Positions 26,140 through 35,569 of a stretch of 64,000 bases of DNA are shown here, piece by piece. The translations under genes were made by a program, and so were the position numbers. Numbering within the stretch: position 1 is the first letter of the stretch; the number at the start of each line of letters is the position of its first letter. The stretch spans positions 1 through 64,000 of the forward strand of contig JAKOVF010000040.1 in the NCBI GenBank assembly GCA_029782225.1, read 5' to 3'. A model generated the notes under the pieces. It was given only the letters and a program-made list of their open reading frames with translations. It was not told where the DNA came from and ran no database searches. This DNA comes from Chloroflexota bacterium (lineage in GTDB: Bacteria > Chloroflexota > Anaerolineae > Anaerolineales > Villigracilaceae).

Positions 26140-26823
26140 TCACCTACCCGCCCCATCTTCCTTCCTCTTTCGTAACCATCCGTACAGACTATATTTCACC
26201 ACGCGTTCCTGTCCCGAAAACAGCTTTCGTAAGTTCGGGCGTAAAGCCCACAGCAGCAGGAGCTCTGCAAGCACGCCATATAACACATACAACCACGGGG
26301 CGAGTCCCTGCGCAGCGCGAATTGCAAAAATGATGATCGCAAAGAGGGCAACCGACATGGTTGTGACGGACGCAATGCCCAGCGAAAAAAAGGTCAATGC
26401 GCCGAGAGGCAGGATGATCAAAAGAGACGGAGCCCACAGTCCAAAGGCTCCGCCCACTGACGGTGCACCGCCTGCACCGCCCCGCAAGCGTTTGATGCGT
26501 CCCTGTTCATCGCGGTCGATCATAAAGATGGAATGATTATGACCGATGATCGCGGCGATGGGAGCGATCACATATACCCAGCTATCGGGGCTCAAGGCAC
26601 GTGCCGCCCACACAGAAGCGGCGCCTTTCAAAATATCCAGCAATGCAGTGGCGAGACCTGCCCAGAAACCTGCAGCGCGCATGGCATTGGTCCCACCAGT
26701 GCGTCCGCTTTCCACTTCACGAATATCCTTGCCTGTGCTGAGTTTTACGATCAGCAGCCCAAAGGGAATCGATCCGAAAATATAAGCCACGATGACGATC
26801 CCAACGTCAATCAAGGTTTGCAT
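26140..26823 (-). CDS. plsY: PlsY-type glycerol-3-phosphate acyltransferase (variant motifs)
   Basis: The 227-residue polytopic membrane protein carries the PlsY landmarks in altered form: YIFGSIPFGLLIVKL, SGRTGGTNAMRAAG (usual SGNxGATNxxR) and RLRGGAGGAPSVGG (usual GGKGVAT), with GHNHSIF conserved. PlsY transfers acyl groups from acyl-phosphate to glycerol-3-phosphate, the first step of phospholipid synthesis. The missing Lys of the third motif means activity or substrate may differ; it could be a paralogue rather than the main enzyme. GGAGG is 10 nt upstream. Confidence 0.78.
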   Translation of the reverse strand: MQTLIDVGIVIVAYIFGSIPFGLLIVKLSTGKDIREVESGRTGGTNAMRAAGFWAGLATALLDILKGAASVWAARALSPDSWVYVIAPIAAIIGHNHSIFMIDRDEQGRIKRLRGGAGGAPSVGGAFGLWAPSLLIILPLGALTFFSLGIASVTTMSVALFAIIIFAIRAAQGLAPWLYVLYGVLAELLLLWALRPNLRKLFSGQERVVKYSLYGWLRKRKEDGAGR

Positions 26824-26870
26824 CTGCGCGAATCCTCCAAGATGAGTCTAAGAATATCCTATGAACTATA

Positions 26871-26899
26871 AAGTCACAAAGCTCGAGACTCTGTGACTT
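26871..26899. terminator. Small inverted repeat upstream of plsY
   Basis: An AAGTCACA / TGTGACTT stem with a 13-nt loop between the JAMM gene stop and the plsY start. It may terminate the former; the T-run is weak. Confidence 0.4.
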
Positions 26900-26970
26900 G
26901 TGTTGCCATGCCGGAATTATGCAAATGCGCTTTGCAGTAAAAACACACCGAACCTCAGAAGGTTACAGGA

Positions 26971-27369
26971 TTAAACGACCTGCAGGGCCACCTCGCGGGC
27001 TTGTCCATTTTCGATCCAGAAGCCGCGCGCCTGCCAGTTTCGATCCGCGCCGGCAAGTATGATGTGGATCACTTGATAGGCCGCCTCAGCAATGTCGGTA
27101 GCGGAGACGGTTTCAGGTCCCGCGGGATGTGAATGAAAAATGGCGAGCAACTCCTGATCATGAGAGTCGATCCATTCCAAAGCGTCCAACTGCTGTTTTG
27201 GATCCATTACGAATCGCACGGGACTTTGGGCCTGATTCTGTACAAAATGCACGGACTCGACCCGTGAGTCCTTTCCACTCAAAAGGCCACAGGCCTCCAG
27301 AGGAGACTCGGCTTCGACGTGGTCAATCATTGTCTGCAATTGCTCAGTTGTGAGAATAAGGGAATCCAT
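26971..27369 (-). CDS. JAMM/MPN+ (Mov34, M67) metalloprotease
   Basis: The 132-residue protein (MDSLILTTEQLQTMIDHV...) has the full JAMM zinc-protease motif: Glu in SPLEACGLLSG and HSHPAGPETVSATD (HxHx7Sx2D). Bacterial members cleave C-terminal peptides or isopeptide bonds of ubiquitin-like or sulfur-carrier proteins. The upstream frame extends to 27600, but ATG 27369 is right: it overlaps the stop of the preceding membrane-protein gene (TGATG), implying translational coupling. No MoaD/ThiS-like substrate gene is nearby. Confidence 0.88.
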   Translation of the reverse strand: MDSLILTTEQLQTMIDHVEAESPLEACGLLSGKDSRVESVHFVQNQAQSPVRFVMDPKQQLDALEWIDSHDQELLAIFHSHPAGPETVSATDIAEAAYQVIHIILAGADRNWQARGFWIENGQAREVALQVV

Positions 27370-28184
27370 CAGCGTACAAAGATGGCCGCGGACCATGCGA
27401 TCCCGATGATCACTCCGGGTCCGACCATCGCGCGTCGGAGGGGAATGTTCTCCGCCAGACTCAGGGACAGCATCGAAAGCGCATACAGAGGACCGGTGAG
27501 GGCGAGGCCAAACTGCATGGGTGAAAGCGCCCAGTAATGCAGGCCCGCACTGATTTGCGCACAGATGATGCCAATGCCGATTGCCCACGGAAAATCCCAA
27601 CGGTCTGCGCCATCGAGATGCAGGATGCGAAGGCTGATCAGGCCCGCAGCAATGAAGACAGCAGGGACAAGCAGGAACATCCTCACCACTGAAAATCGCA
27701 GCGCAGTGACGAGGATCAGGAATAACGCATAGGAGAGCGCTGTCAGGCCGGCTCGTGCAAAGGCATAGTAAGGCGCTGTCGGATCGACTGAGACATACTC
27801 AGCAAGGAAAACAGCCGTCAACAGGGAGGCGCTGACTCCGAACCCAATCCACCATGCGGCACCGCTCGGCAGCAACGCCAGCGGCGCGCCGATAATAAAG
27901 GTAGTCAATGTGGGGAGGAGCAGGTGTTCCACCGTGCGCTTCTGCCCCAGCGACGGATGGCTGCGGATTAACCATTCCATCCCAGTGGCAGTCAGGCCGG
28001 CCGCCAGGATGGTCATGGCCGCACTGAGCGTGACCGGGTAGGCGAAGTAAAATCCGGGTAGAGAGAGCGTCAGGGTTAGACGCGGAGTTTGTACAAGGCG
28101 TGTAAGCGCATAAGTCAACAGCACAGATGCGATCAGGACACCAAACCGGTCGGCATCCGGCAGATAAGATTGCTTCTCTTGCAT
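27369..28184 (-). CDS. Polytopic membrane protein of unknown function coupled to the JAMM protease
   Basis: The 271-residue protein has about eight hydrophobic helices (VLIASVLLTYALTRL, VTLSAAMTILAAGLTATGM, LTTFIIGAPLALLPS, WWIGFGVSASLLTAVFLA and others) with short loops. No family recognised. Its TGA overlaps the ATG of the JAMM gene, so the two are made together; it may be a membrane partner or substrate, but nothing in the sequence proves this. Confidence 0.75.
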   Translation of the reverse strand: MQEKQSYLPDADRFGVLIASVLLTYALTRLVQTPRLTLTLSLPGFYFAYPVTLSAAMTILAAGLTATGMEWLIRSHPSLGQKRTVEHLLLPTLTTFIIGAPLALLPSGAAWWIGFGVSASLLTAVFLAEYVSVDPTAPYYAFARAGLTALSYALFLILVTALRFSVVRMFLLVPAVFIAAGLISLRILHLDGADRWDFPWAIGIGIICAQISAGLHYWALSPMQFGLALTGPLYALSMLSLSLAENIPLRRAMVGPGVIIGIAWSAAIFVR

Positions 28185-28335
28185 GGCGGTGATTGTACCT
28201 CAGGAGGGCATCCCCTCTACGGTAATTGGCAGCCTCGCGGTGGTTCCTCGTGAGGGATGTAGGGAAAGGCAAGCTCGCCGGGAGAGCACTTAACTAAAGA
28301 AAGGATGCGGCCTAATATGGTAGAATCAAACGGTT

Positions 28336-29337
28336 ATGGAATCGCTTAAGACTGAATCTATCCCACCGCCGCCTGCCGTGATTGGCTCGATCAAAGCAGG
28401 TTTTGACACCATCGCGGCGCACATCACCGCGATTTTGATGCCCCTGCTCCTTGATCTTTTCCTGTGGCTGGGCCCCCGCTTGAGCCTGGAGAAATGGTAT
28501 CTAAATCTCGTGCCGCAAGTGGCCGAAAGTTGGCGCATTCTTGGCATTTCTGCCGACCAGATCCAGAAAATGAACCAGCAGAATTTGGAATTGCTGCCGC
28601 AGTTCAATCTCTTCTGGTTGCTCCGTACGTTTCCCATTGGGATTTCAAGCCTGGTCTCTGGACCATTTTTCTCTCGGGAAGCGCCGGGCACGCCTCTCCA
28701 TCTTTCGGTGGTTCAGGTTACATCGGGATGGGACCTGCTTCGCTGGCTGGTGCTCTTGTTCCTCATAGGATGGATTGGCGGGGCATTCTACTTCCAGCTG
28801 GTTGCCCGCCTCATTCCCCGCGATGGACGCCTTCCATCCCTGTCCCCCACACGCATCATCGGTCAATCCATGCTGATCTCAGTCTTCTGGTCCATGATCG
28901 TCTTCATGCTGGGGATGCCCATCTTCCTGTTCATGGCGATTCTATTTGGAGTGAGCCCGATTCTGGGGCAGGTTGCGATCTTCGCTTTCAGTCTGCTGTC
29001 CATGTGGCTGATCGTCCCCTTGTTCTTCTGGCCGCACGGAGTGTTCCTGCGGAATGAAAATGCGCTCAAGGCGATTTGGAGCAGTTGGAAGCTGGCACGT
29101 TTTGCGCTACCCGCCAGCAGCATGTTTGTCTTGACCACCTTCCTGCTCGGTGTTGGCCTGAACTATCTGTGGGCTATTCCGCCCAGCAGGTCATGGATGG
29201 CACTGGTTGGCCTCATCGGGCACGCGTTCGTAACAACCGCGCTGCTCGCCGCCAGTTTCATTTATTACCGCGATATGAATGCATGGTTGACCATGGTCAT
29301 CGAACGAATGAGGACCAGGCCGCTGATGAGAACATGA
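28336..29337 (+). CDS. Polytopic membrane protein, unknown function
   Basis: The 333-residue protein has a soluble N-terminal segment and about six hydrophobic helices (ITAILMPLLLDLFLWLG, LLRWLVLLFLIGWIGGAFYF, MLISVFWSMIVFMLGMPIFLF, VAIFAFSLLSMWLIVPLFFW, MFVLTTFLLGVGLNYLW, ALVGLIGHAFVTTALLAASF). No enzymatic motif. A TAGAAT hexamer 9 nt before the ATG and no clear ribosome site suggest a leaderless mRNA. It precedes gyrB on the same strand, but a nested repeat separates them. Confidence 0.72.
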   Translation: MESLKTESIPPPPAVIGSIKAGFDTIAAHITAILMPLLLDLFLWLGPRLSLEKWYLNLVPQVAESWRILGISADQIQKMNQQNLELLPQFNLFWLLRTFPIGISSLVSGPFFSREAPGTPLHLSVVQVTSGWDLLRWLVLLFLIGWIGGAFYFQLVARLIPRDGRLPSLSPTRIIGQSMLISVFWSMIVFMLGMPIFLFMAILFGVSPILGQVAIFAFSLLSMWLIVPLFFWPHGVFLRNENALKAIWSSWKLARFALPASSMFVLTTFLLGVGLNYLWAIPPSRSWMALVGLIGHAFVTTALLAASFIYYRDMNAWLTMVIERMRTRPLMRT

Positions 29338-31368
<2,031 letters not shown>

Positions 31369-31370
31369 TA

Positions 31371-31402
31371 AAAAACGGAGCGGTTTTCCGCTCCGTTTTT
31401 TT
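31371..31402. terminator. Bidirectional terminator between gyrB and the cupin gene
   Basis: A 13-bp perfect stem (AAAAACGGAGCGG / CCGCTCCGTTTTT) with a T-run, immediately after the gyrB stop. Confidence 0.95.
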
Positions 31403-31405
31403 TCT

Positions 31406-31996
31406 TTATACTTCGCCGTATTCAGGATAGGTCACACGGCAGCCTGCTATCTTCCCCAACAAGGCCAGCGACCCAAGTATGATGCGGGCAGCTCCAATCG
31501 AAATTCCACCCGGGCAGGCGCCCGGCAAAGTTGACTGACCCAGGACTGCCTGCTGCAGCAAATTGGGAAGTCCATGCTGATCCACTTTGCCATCACGCGC
31601 CAGACCGCAGAGCGTAACGCCCGTATTGATATTGGCATTCAAGCCTTTTAGATCGGGTGGAACGGCCTCGCTGATCAACCTGACGCGCAATTCTTCGTTG
31701 CTGTCACTCCATGGATGGAGATGGGGGATGACGGGCGGGAAAATGATGAGTTCGCCCGGGCCGGCTGTTCCCTCCTCTTTTCCCAGAAGATAGCGCGCTT
31801 TGCCATTGATGATCTCAAATCGTTCTGTGTAAGTTGGATGGTAGTGCAAGGGAATCGCGTTCTTTCCTGTAAAAGGCTCACAGACATATTCCATCTCAAA
31901 ATATTGACCGCCCGTTTCAGACGGCAATTTGATGAGCAGGGAACGCTGATGTGTCACAGGATTTTCGATCCATGTTCCGGCAGTGATCTTTTTCAT
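31406..31996 (-). CDS. Cupin-domain protein
   Basis: The 196-residue protein has a cupin barrel in residues about 40-120 with the metal-binding set HYHPTYTERFEIINGKARY (HxH...E), PGELIIFPPVIPHLHPW (final His). The C-terminal part is a helical extension (INTGVTLCGLARDGKVDQHGLPNLLQQAVL). Substrate unknown; similar proteins are dioxygenase-like or ligand-binding. It is 16 bp downstream of the membrane-protein gene on the same strand and likely shares its mRNA. Confidence 0.82.
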   Translation of the reverse strand: MKKITAGTWIENPVTHQRSLLIKLPSETGGQYFEMEYVCEPFTGKNAIPLHYHPTYTERFEIINGKARYLLGKEEGTAGPGELIIFPPVIPHLHPWSDSNEELRVRLISEAVPPDLKGLNANINTGVTLCGLARDGKVDQHGLPNLLQQAVLGQSTLPGACPGGISIGAARIILGSLALLGKIAGCRVTYPEYGEV

Positions 31997-32012
31997 TCAT
32001 CCTCATCGGCCC

Positions 32013-32858
32013 TTATGCACCTGTTTGCGCCAGTGCATTCCGCTGCACAGAACGATCCAACCAAAGGTGGACAACGATAAACGCGATCAGCGTCAGCACC
32101 AGTCCGGCCACGAAGAGGAAGGTCATGAATTTGCTGTGGTCAAAATCACCCCACATGCGCGGCAGGCCAAGCAGGGTCAATCCAATGCCGACCATGGCGC
32201 TTTCCATCAGAATGCGTGTGGCACTCCAGCGTCCGTCGATCGCGAGGGATAATACGGATGAAAAAGTAAGGATGCTCCATCCCGCAAAGATGCGGGCTGT
32301 TAGTTCGGTCAATTTCCAGGGGGCCAGGGAAATGAGAATGGACGGCTTGATGAATACGATCAGGAATGCCAGTATGCCAAGCGCTCCCACAATTTCCATT
32401 GCCCGGCGCGCAAGGGATGAGAAACGCAGGTCATTCGCTTCAAGCTCGCGCATTTCCGTGGCCCGATTTCGCCACCATATAAAGGGGACCAGGACAGGTG
32501 TCACGGCATAGATGACTGTCCAAAGGTAAAAATTGAGGGCGCCATGATGAAAGCGGCTCCAGTGTAGAAGCGTGGCGGCAAACATGCAGACCGTGAAAGC
32601 AGTGATGGGAAGGAAGCCTGCCTGCACGTGATGCCATTTTTTGTCCGTGAGCAGACGTGCAAAGAAATAAGCTCCAGCCGTGTAACCCGCGCCGATCAGG
32701 ATCGCGGAAGTGCGGGGCGCGATCGTCCAGGCAAAATCTATATCGGTGCGGTCAGGGAAAATATACAGAGCGAGAAATGCCAGAAGAAGAACAATGATCA
32801 CACTGCCAGCGATGACACGTGTGAGAGGTAGAACGCGGTCGTCTTTCGAAGTACCCAT
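32013..32858 (-). CDS. Polytopic membrane protein, unknown function
   Basis: The 281-residue protein has about eight helices (VIAGSVIIVLLLAFLALYIF, TSAILIGAGYTAGAYFFARLL, FLPITAFTVCMFAATLLHW, NFYLWTVIYAVTPVLVPFIWW, GALGILAFLIVFIKPSILISL, WSILTFSSVLSLAIDG, IGLTLLGLPRMWGDF, FLFVAGLVLTLIAFIVVHLWL). A clear GGAG ribosome site precedes ATG 32858. No family recognised. It is the first gene of a likely two-gene unit with the cupin. Confidence 0.75.
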   Translation of the reverse strand: MGTSKDDRVLPLTRVIAGSVIIVLLLAFLALYIFPDRTDIDFAWTIAPRTSAILIGAGYTAGAYFFARLLTDKKWHHVQAGFLPITAFTVCMFAATLLHWSRFHHGALNFYLWTVIYAVTPVLVPFIWWRNRATEMRELEANDLRFSSLARRAMEIVGALGILAFLIVFIKPSILISLAPWKLTELTARIFAGWSILTFSSVLSLAIDGRWSATRILMESAMVGIGLTLLGLPRMWGDFDHSKFMTFLFVAGLVLTLIAFIVVHLWLDRSVQRNALAQTGA

Positions 32859-32971
32859 AAATTTTCTCCTTGTACCTTATAAATCGTTCAACTGTTAATA
32901 CTTACAACCCGTGAGCGCATAAAGAGTGTTATTCTCCTGCTTTATTATTCGTAGTTTCCGGGAGAAATGAT

Positions 32972-34033
32972 ATGACTCAAAGGTATGATGTGATCATCGT
33001 CGGCGGTGGGCCGGCTGGTGGAACAGCGGCCTTTTTTCTTGGTCAGGCGGGGAAGCGGGTATTGCTACTTGAGAAGGAATCTCTACCGCGTTATAAAACT
33101 TGTGGGGGTGCAGTCTCTCTGAGATTGCTGGAACAATTCCCTTTTTCATTTGAGCCGGTCATTCAATCACGAGTTCATGCCATCTCTTATGCATTTAAAG
33201 AAAAGATGGTGACGATTCCTCTCAAGGATTCTGAGCTATGCATGGTGATGCGGGATGAGTTCGATGCGCATCTGCTCAAACACGCCAGGGCTGAAATTCG
33301 CACCGGCACGGCAGTGCATCGGGTGGAAGAAGCTAATAGAACGGTGACAGTTGAAACGGCCGACGGGCAGCGCTTCGAAGCTGATACCCTGATCGCGGCA
33401 GATGGGGCCAATTCCATCGTGGCCCGTTCGCTTAATTTGCGTCGTGGGAAGACGTTGGCCGGAGCGATTGAGATCGAGGCAACTGTCCCGGAGAAAATCC
33501 TGACCCGCTTTGCAGCCCGTCCAATGCTTATCTTTGGTGAGTTGAGGCTCGGGTACCTGTGGGTGTTTCCGAAGTTGGATCATGTTTCAGTGGGAATCGG
33601 CGGACTAAATCCAAAGCCCGGCGAACTGCAATCCGTTTTGGAGCGTGTGATGAATCGCCTGGAGATTTCCATCCACGGTCAGCCGCGGACCGGGCATCCG
33701 CTCCCGATTTATAGCAGGCGCGAACCGATCAGCACCGCGCGGACTTTGCTCGTCGGTGACGCGGCCGGGCTGGTGGACCCATTTACAGGCGAGGGGATTC
33801 GTTTTGCGATCAAAAGTGGACGACTCGCTGCGGGAGCAATTCTCGCGGGCCACCCTGAGGGATATGCCGCGTCTGTGAATCAACGGATCGGAAGAAACCA
33901 TCGGCTGGGAACTCTATTGACCGAAATTTTCTATTCCATGCCCGGGCTTTCTTTTAAGTTATCCCTTCGAAATCCGTCCGTAAGTGAACTGCTGGCAAAG
34001 ATGATAGATGACAGGATCGTTACGGCCAACTGA
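32972..34033 (+). CDS. Geranylgeranyl-reductase-family FAD-dependent oxidoreductase
   Basis: The 353-residue flavoprotein has the N-terminal Rossmann FAD motif YDVIIVGGGPAGGTAAFFLGQAGKRVLLLEK, KTCGGAVS (family-specific Cys-Gly-Gly), DTLIAADGANSIVAR, and the second FAD block TARTLLVGDAAGLVDPFTGEGIRFAIKSG. Family members reduce prenyl double bonds of lipids or quinones, or hydroxylate aromatics. Substrate unknown; membrane lipid saturation is a reasonable guess. It is transcribed alone, divergent from the membrane-protein gene at 32013. Confidence 0.9.
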   Translation: MTQRYDVIIVGGGPAGGTAAFFLGQAGKRVLLLEKESLPRYKTCGGAVSLRLLEQFPFSFEPVIQSRVHAISYAFKEKMVTIPLKDSELCMVMRDEFDAHLLKHARAEIRTGTAVHRVEEANRTVTVETADGQRFEADTLIAADGANSIVARSLNLRRGKTLAGAIEIEATVPEKILTRFAARPMLIFGELRLGYLWVFPKLDHVSVGIGGLNPKPGELQSVLERVMNRLEISIHGQPRTGHPLPIYSRREPISTARTLLVGDAAGLVDPFTGEGIRFAIKSGRLAAGAILAGHPEGYAASVNQRIGRNHRLGTLLTEIFYSMPGLSFKLSLRNPSVSELLAKMIDDRIVTAN

Positions 34034-34082
34034 TCCCTGGAATCATCCGCAGTTTTCCATCCTTTGTGCTGAGGAAAAAGAT

Positions 34083-34114
34083 CGCGCTCGACAGCATTCG
34101 GCCTATCGAGCGCG
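34083..34114. terminator. Inverted repeat between convergent genes
   Basis: CGCGCTCGA / TCGAGCGCG 9-bp stem with a 14-nt loop between the FAD enzyme and the FMN-binding protein genes. No T-run; terminator role is uncertain. Confidence 0.45.
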
Positions 34115-34154
34115 TCCCGGAACTCCAATGACATAACGTGCAATAACTCAGCCC

Positions 34155-34811
34155 CTATCCCTTTCTTGAATATCGCCGGACGTATTCTGGTAAGGATATA
34201 TCATCCAAAAGCGCTTCATCGCGGATTGGAGATAAAGGCATTTCCTGAAGCGGCAGGACACCGGCCCAAACAGGCAAAGCGTAATCTTCCTGTTCATCCA
34301 CAGCCGGTCCCACACGGACCTTGGCAGAGGCCTCATCTATTTTGATCGAGACAACACGCGTGGTATTCATCTCTTTGCGGTTGGGCTGACGCGCCTCGTC
34401 CCAGCGGCCGGGTATCAGGTGCTCGGTGACCGCCTTCAACGCTGCCAGTTTCTCCTGCTCATCCTCCACCGGACATCCCTTGCCGAATAGCACCACCGAC
34501 CGGTAATTTACCGAGTGATGGAACACCGACCGCGCCAGCACCAATCCATCCACAATGGTTGCTTCGACGCAGATCGGGTTCCCGGCCTCCACATGCTTGA
34601 GCAAACGGCTGGCCTTTGCGCCATGCAAGACAATCGTATCGTCAATCCGCGCAAAATTGATGGGGATCACATAAGGCTGTCCCTTTTCTACAAAACCTAC
34701 GTGGCAGATCAGGGCTTCGTCCAAAATCTGGTAAATGGTCTCGCGGTCATAATGTCCGCGCTTCGGGAGGCGGTTGATGCGGTTCTGGTCAGTCCTGGGA
34801 AATTTGGTCAT
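34155..34811 (-). CDS. Pyridoxamine 5'-phosphate oxidase-like FMN-binding protein (NimA-type)
   Basis: The 218-residue protein has a split-barrel flavin-binding domain: ILDEALICHVGFVEKGQPYVIPINFARIDDTIVLHGAKASRLL followed by ICVEATIVDGLVLARSVFHHSVNYRSVVLFGKG. This is the pattern of the PNPOx-like/nitroimidazole-resistance group, whose members reduce or sequester small molecules with FMN or bind haem. The C-terminal 60 residues (EEDYALPVWAGVLPLQE) are typical of this subgroup. Start ATG 34811 has a weak ribosome site. Confidence 0.87.
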   Translation of the reverse strand: MTKFPRTDQNRINRLPKRGHYDRETIYQILDEALICHVGFVEKGQPYVIPINFARIDDTIVLHGAKASRLLKHVEAGNPICVEATIVDGLVLARSVFHHSVNYRSVVLFGKGCPVEDEQEKLAALKAVTEHLIPGRWDEARQPNRKEMNTTRVVSIKIDEASAKVRVGPAVDEQEDYALPVWAGVLPLQEMPLSPIRDEALLDDISLPEYVRRYSRKG

Positions 34812-34889
34812 GAGTTGTCCTTGGTTTCTAGTGATTGTACATTGCTTGTAATCTCGATGCCAACCCCTGCCTCACAGAATCATGCCAGT

Positions 34890-35055
34890 ATTCTAATCCG
34901 CTTCATTAGTGAAGGGAGCGACGTGATCGACGGCGATGTGGACACTAGCGCGAACAGTTTCAATCCACGCTCTCAATGAAGGGAGCGACGCCTTCGGCCA
35001 AGAGCACGATGGCTCCGACGTAGTTTCAATCCACGCTCCCAATGAAGGGAGCGAC
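34890..35055 (-). CRISPR. Mini CRISPR remnant: 3 repeats, 2 spacers, type I-C-like repeat
   Basis: A 33-bp repeat (plus strand GTTTCAATCCACGC...GAAGGGAGCGAC) occurs at 35023-35055 and 34957-34989 with one mismatch. A third, degenerate copy at 34890-34922 keeps the GAAGGGAGCGAC end. Spacers are 33 nt (34990-35022) and 34 nt (34923-34956). Read on the minus strand, the repeat is GTCGCTCCC...GGGAGCGTGGATTGAAAC, the type I-C form, and the degenerate copy is then the distal end, as expected. No cas gene lies in the window. Confidence 0.82.
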
Positions 35056-35194
35056 GAATACCAGCCCAGCGATCTTGCCTCTCAATCCGTTGAACAATGT
35101 ATTTATTCTTGCCTTGGCCATATTATTCTCCCATCTTGCTCCCATCACGGTCCGATGATCCTATATCCAGAGTCCGATGACAGAAGTAGATTCA

Positions 35195-35244
35195 TATAAG
35201 TTCGCTATAAGCTTTGTATAAGGTGGGTATATGCTTTCTATATC
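35195..35244. repeat. 11-bp-phased TATAAG/TATATN array
   Basis: TATAAG, TATAAG, TATAAG, TATATG and TATATC start at 35195, 35206, 35217, 35228 and 35239, exactly 11 bp apart, with variable bases between. It lies about 140 bp from the CRISPR repeat on the side where a leader would be. The remaining sequence up to 35569 has short dyads but no gene that I can support. Confidence 0.6.
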
Positions 35245-35569
35245 CTCATCCATGTTTTTCCACTGCGCCGCTCTAACCAGGCCGTGGACGTTCCCCGGAC
35301 GGGATATCCTTCTACACCCCCGTGGGTTCAACGGCAGTATAGCGTGATCCATGCCAAAAATACCTTACAGATCGCTTACCCCAGCACCAAACGTCCCGAG
35401 GGTTATTTCGGGGCATGGAGCGCCTGAAGCCAAAGTCTGCGCTCCCCCTTCGGGGACTTTGCAGGACAAGCCTGCGGGATATTTTTCTCAATGGAACGTA
35501 TGGACTTCATAGAGGCCTTGCCCACTTCAAGCATTGAGCCGCAAAGTCTCCTGTGTTACCATAATTCTG

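Noticed and set aside
27370-27600. Longer N-terminus for the JAMM protein
   Set aside because: The extension is antigenic-looking low-complexity sequence lying inside the upstream gene; the TGATG overlap marks the true start.
35161-35352. Short minus-strand frame over the TATAAG array
   Set aside because: No ribosome site, and its codons follow the 11-bp repeat, not a protein pattern.
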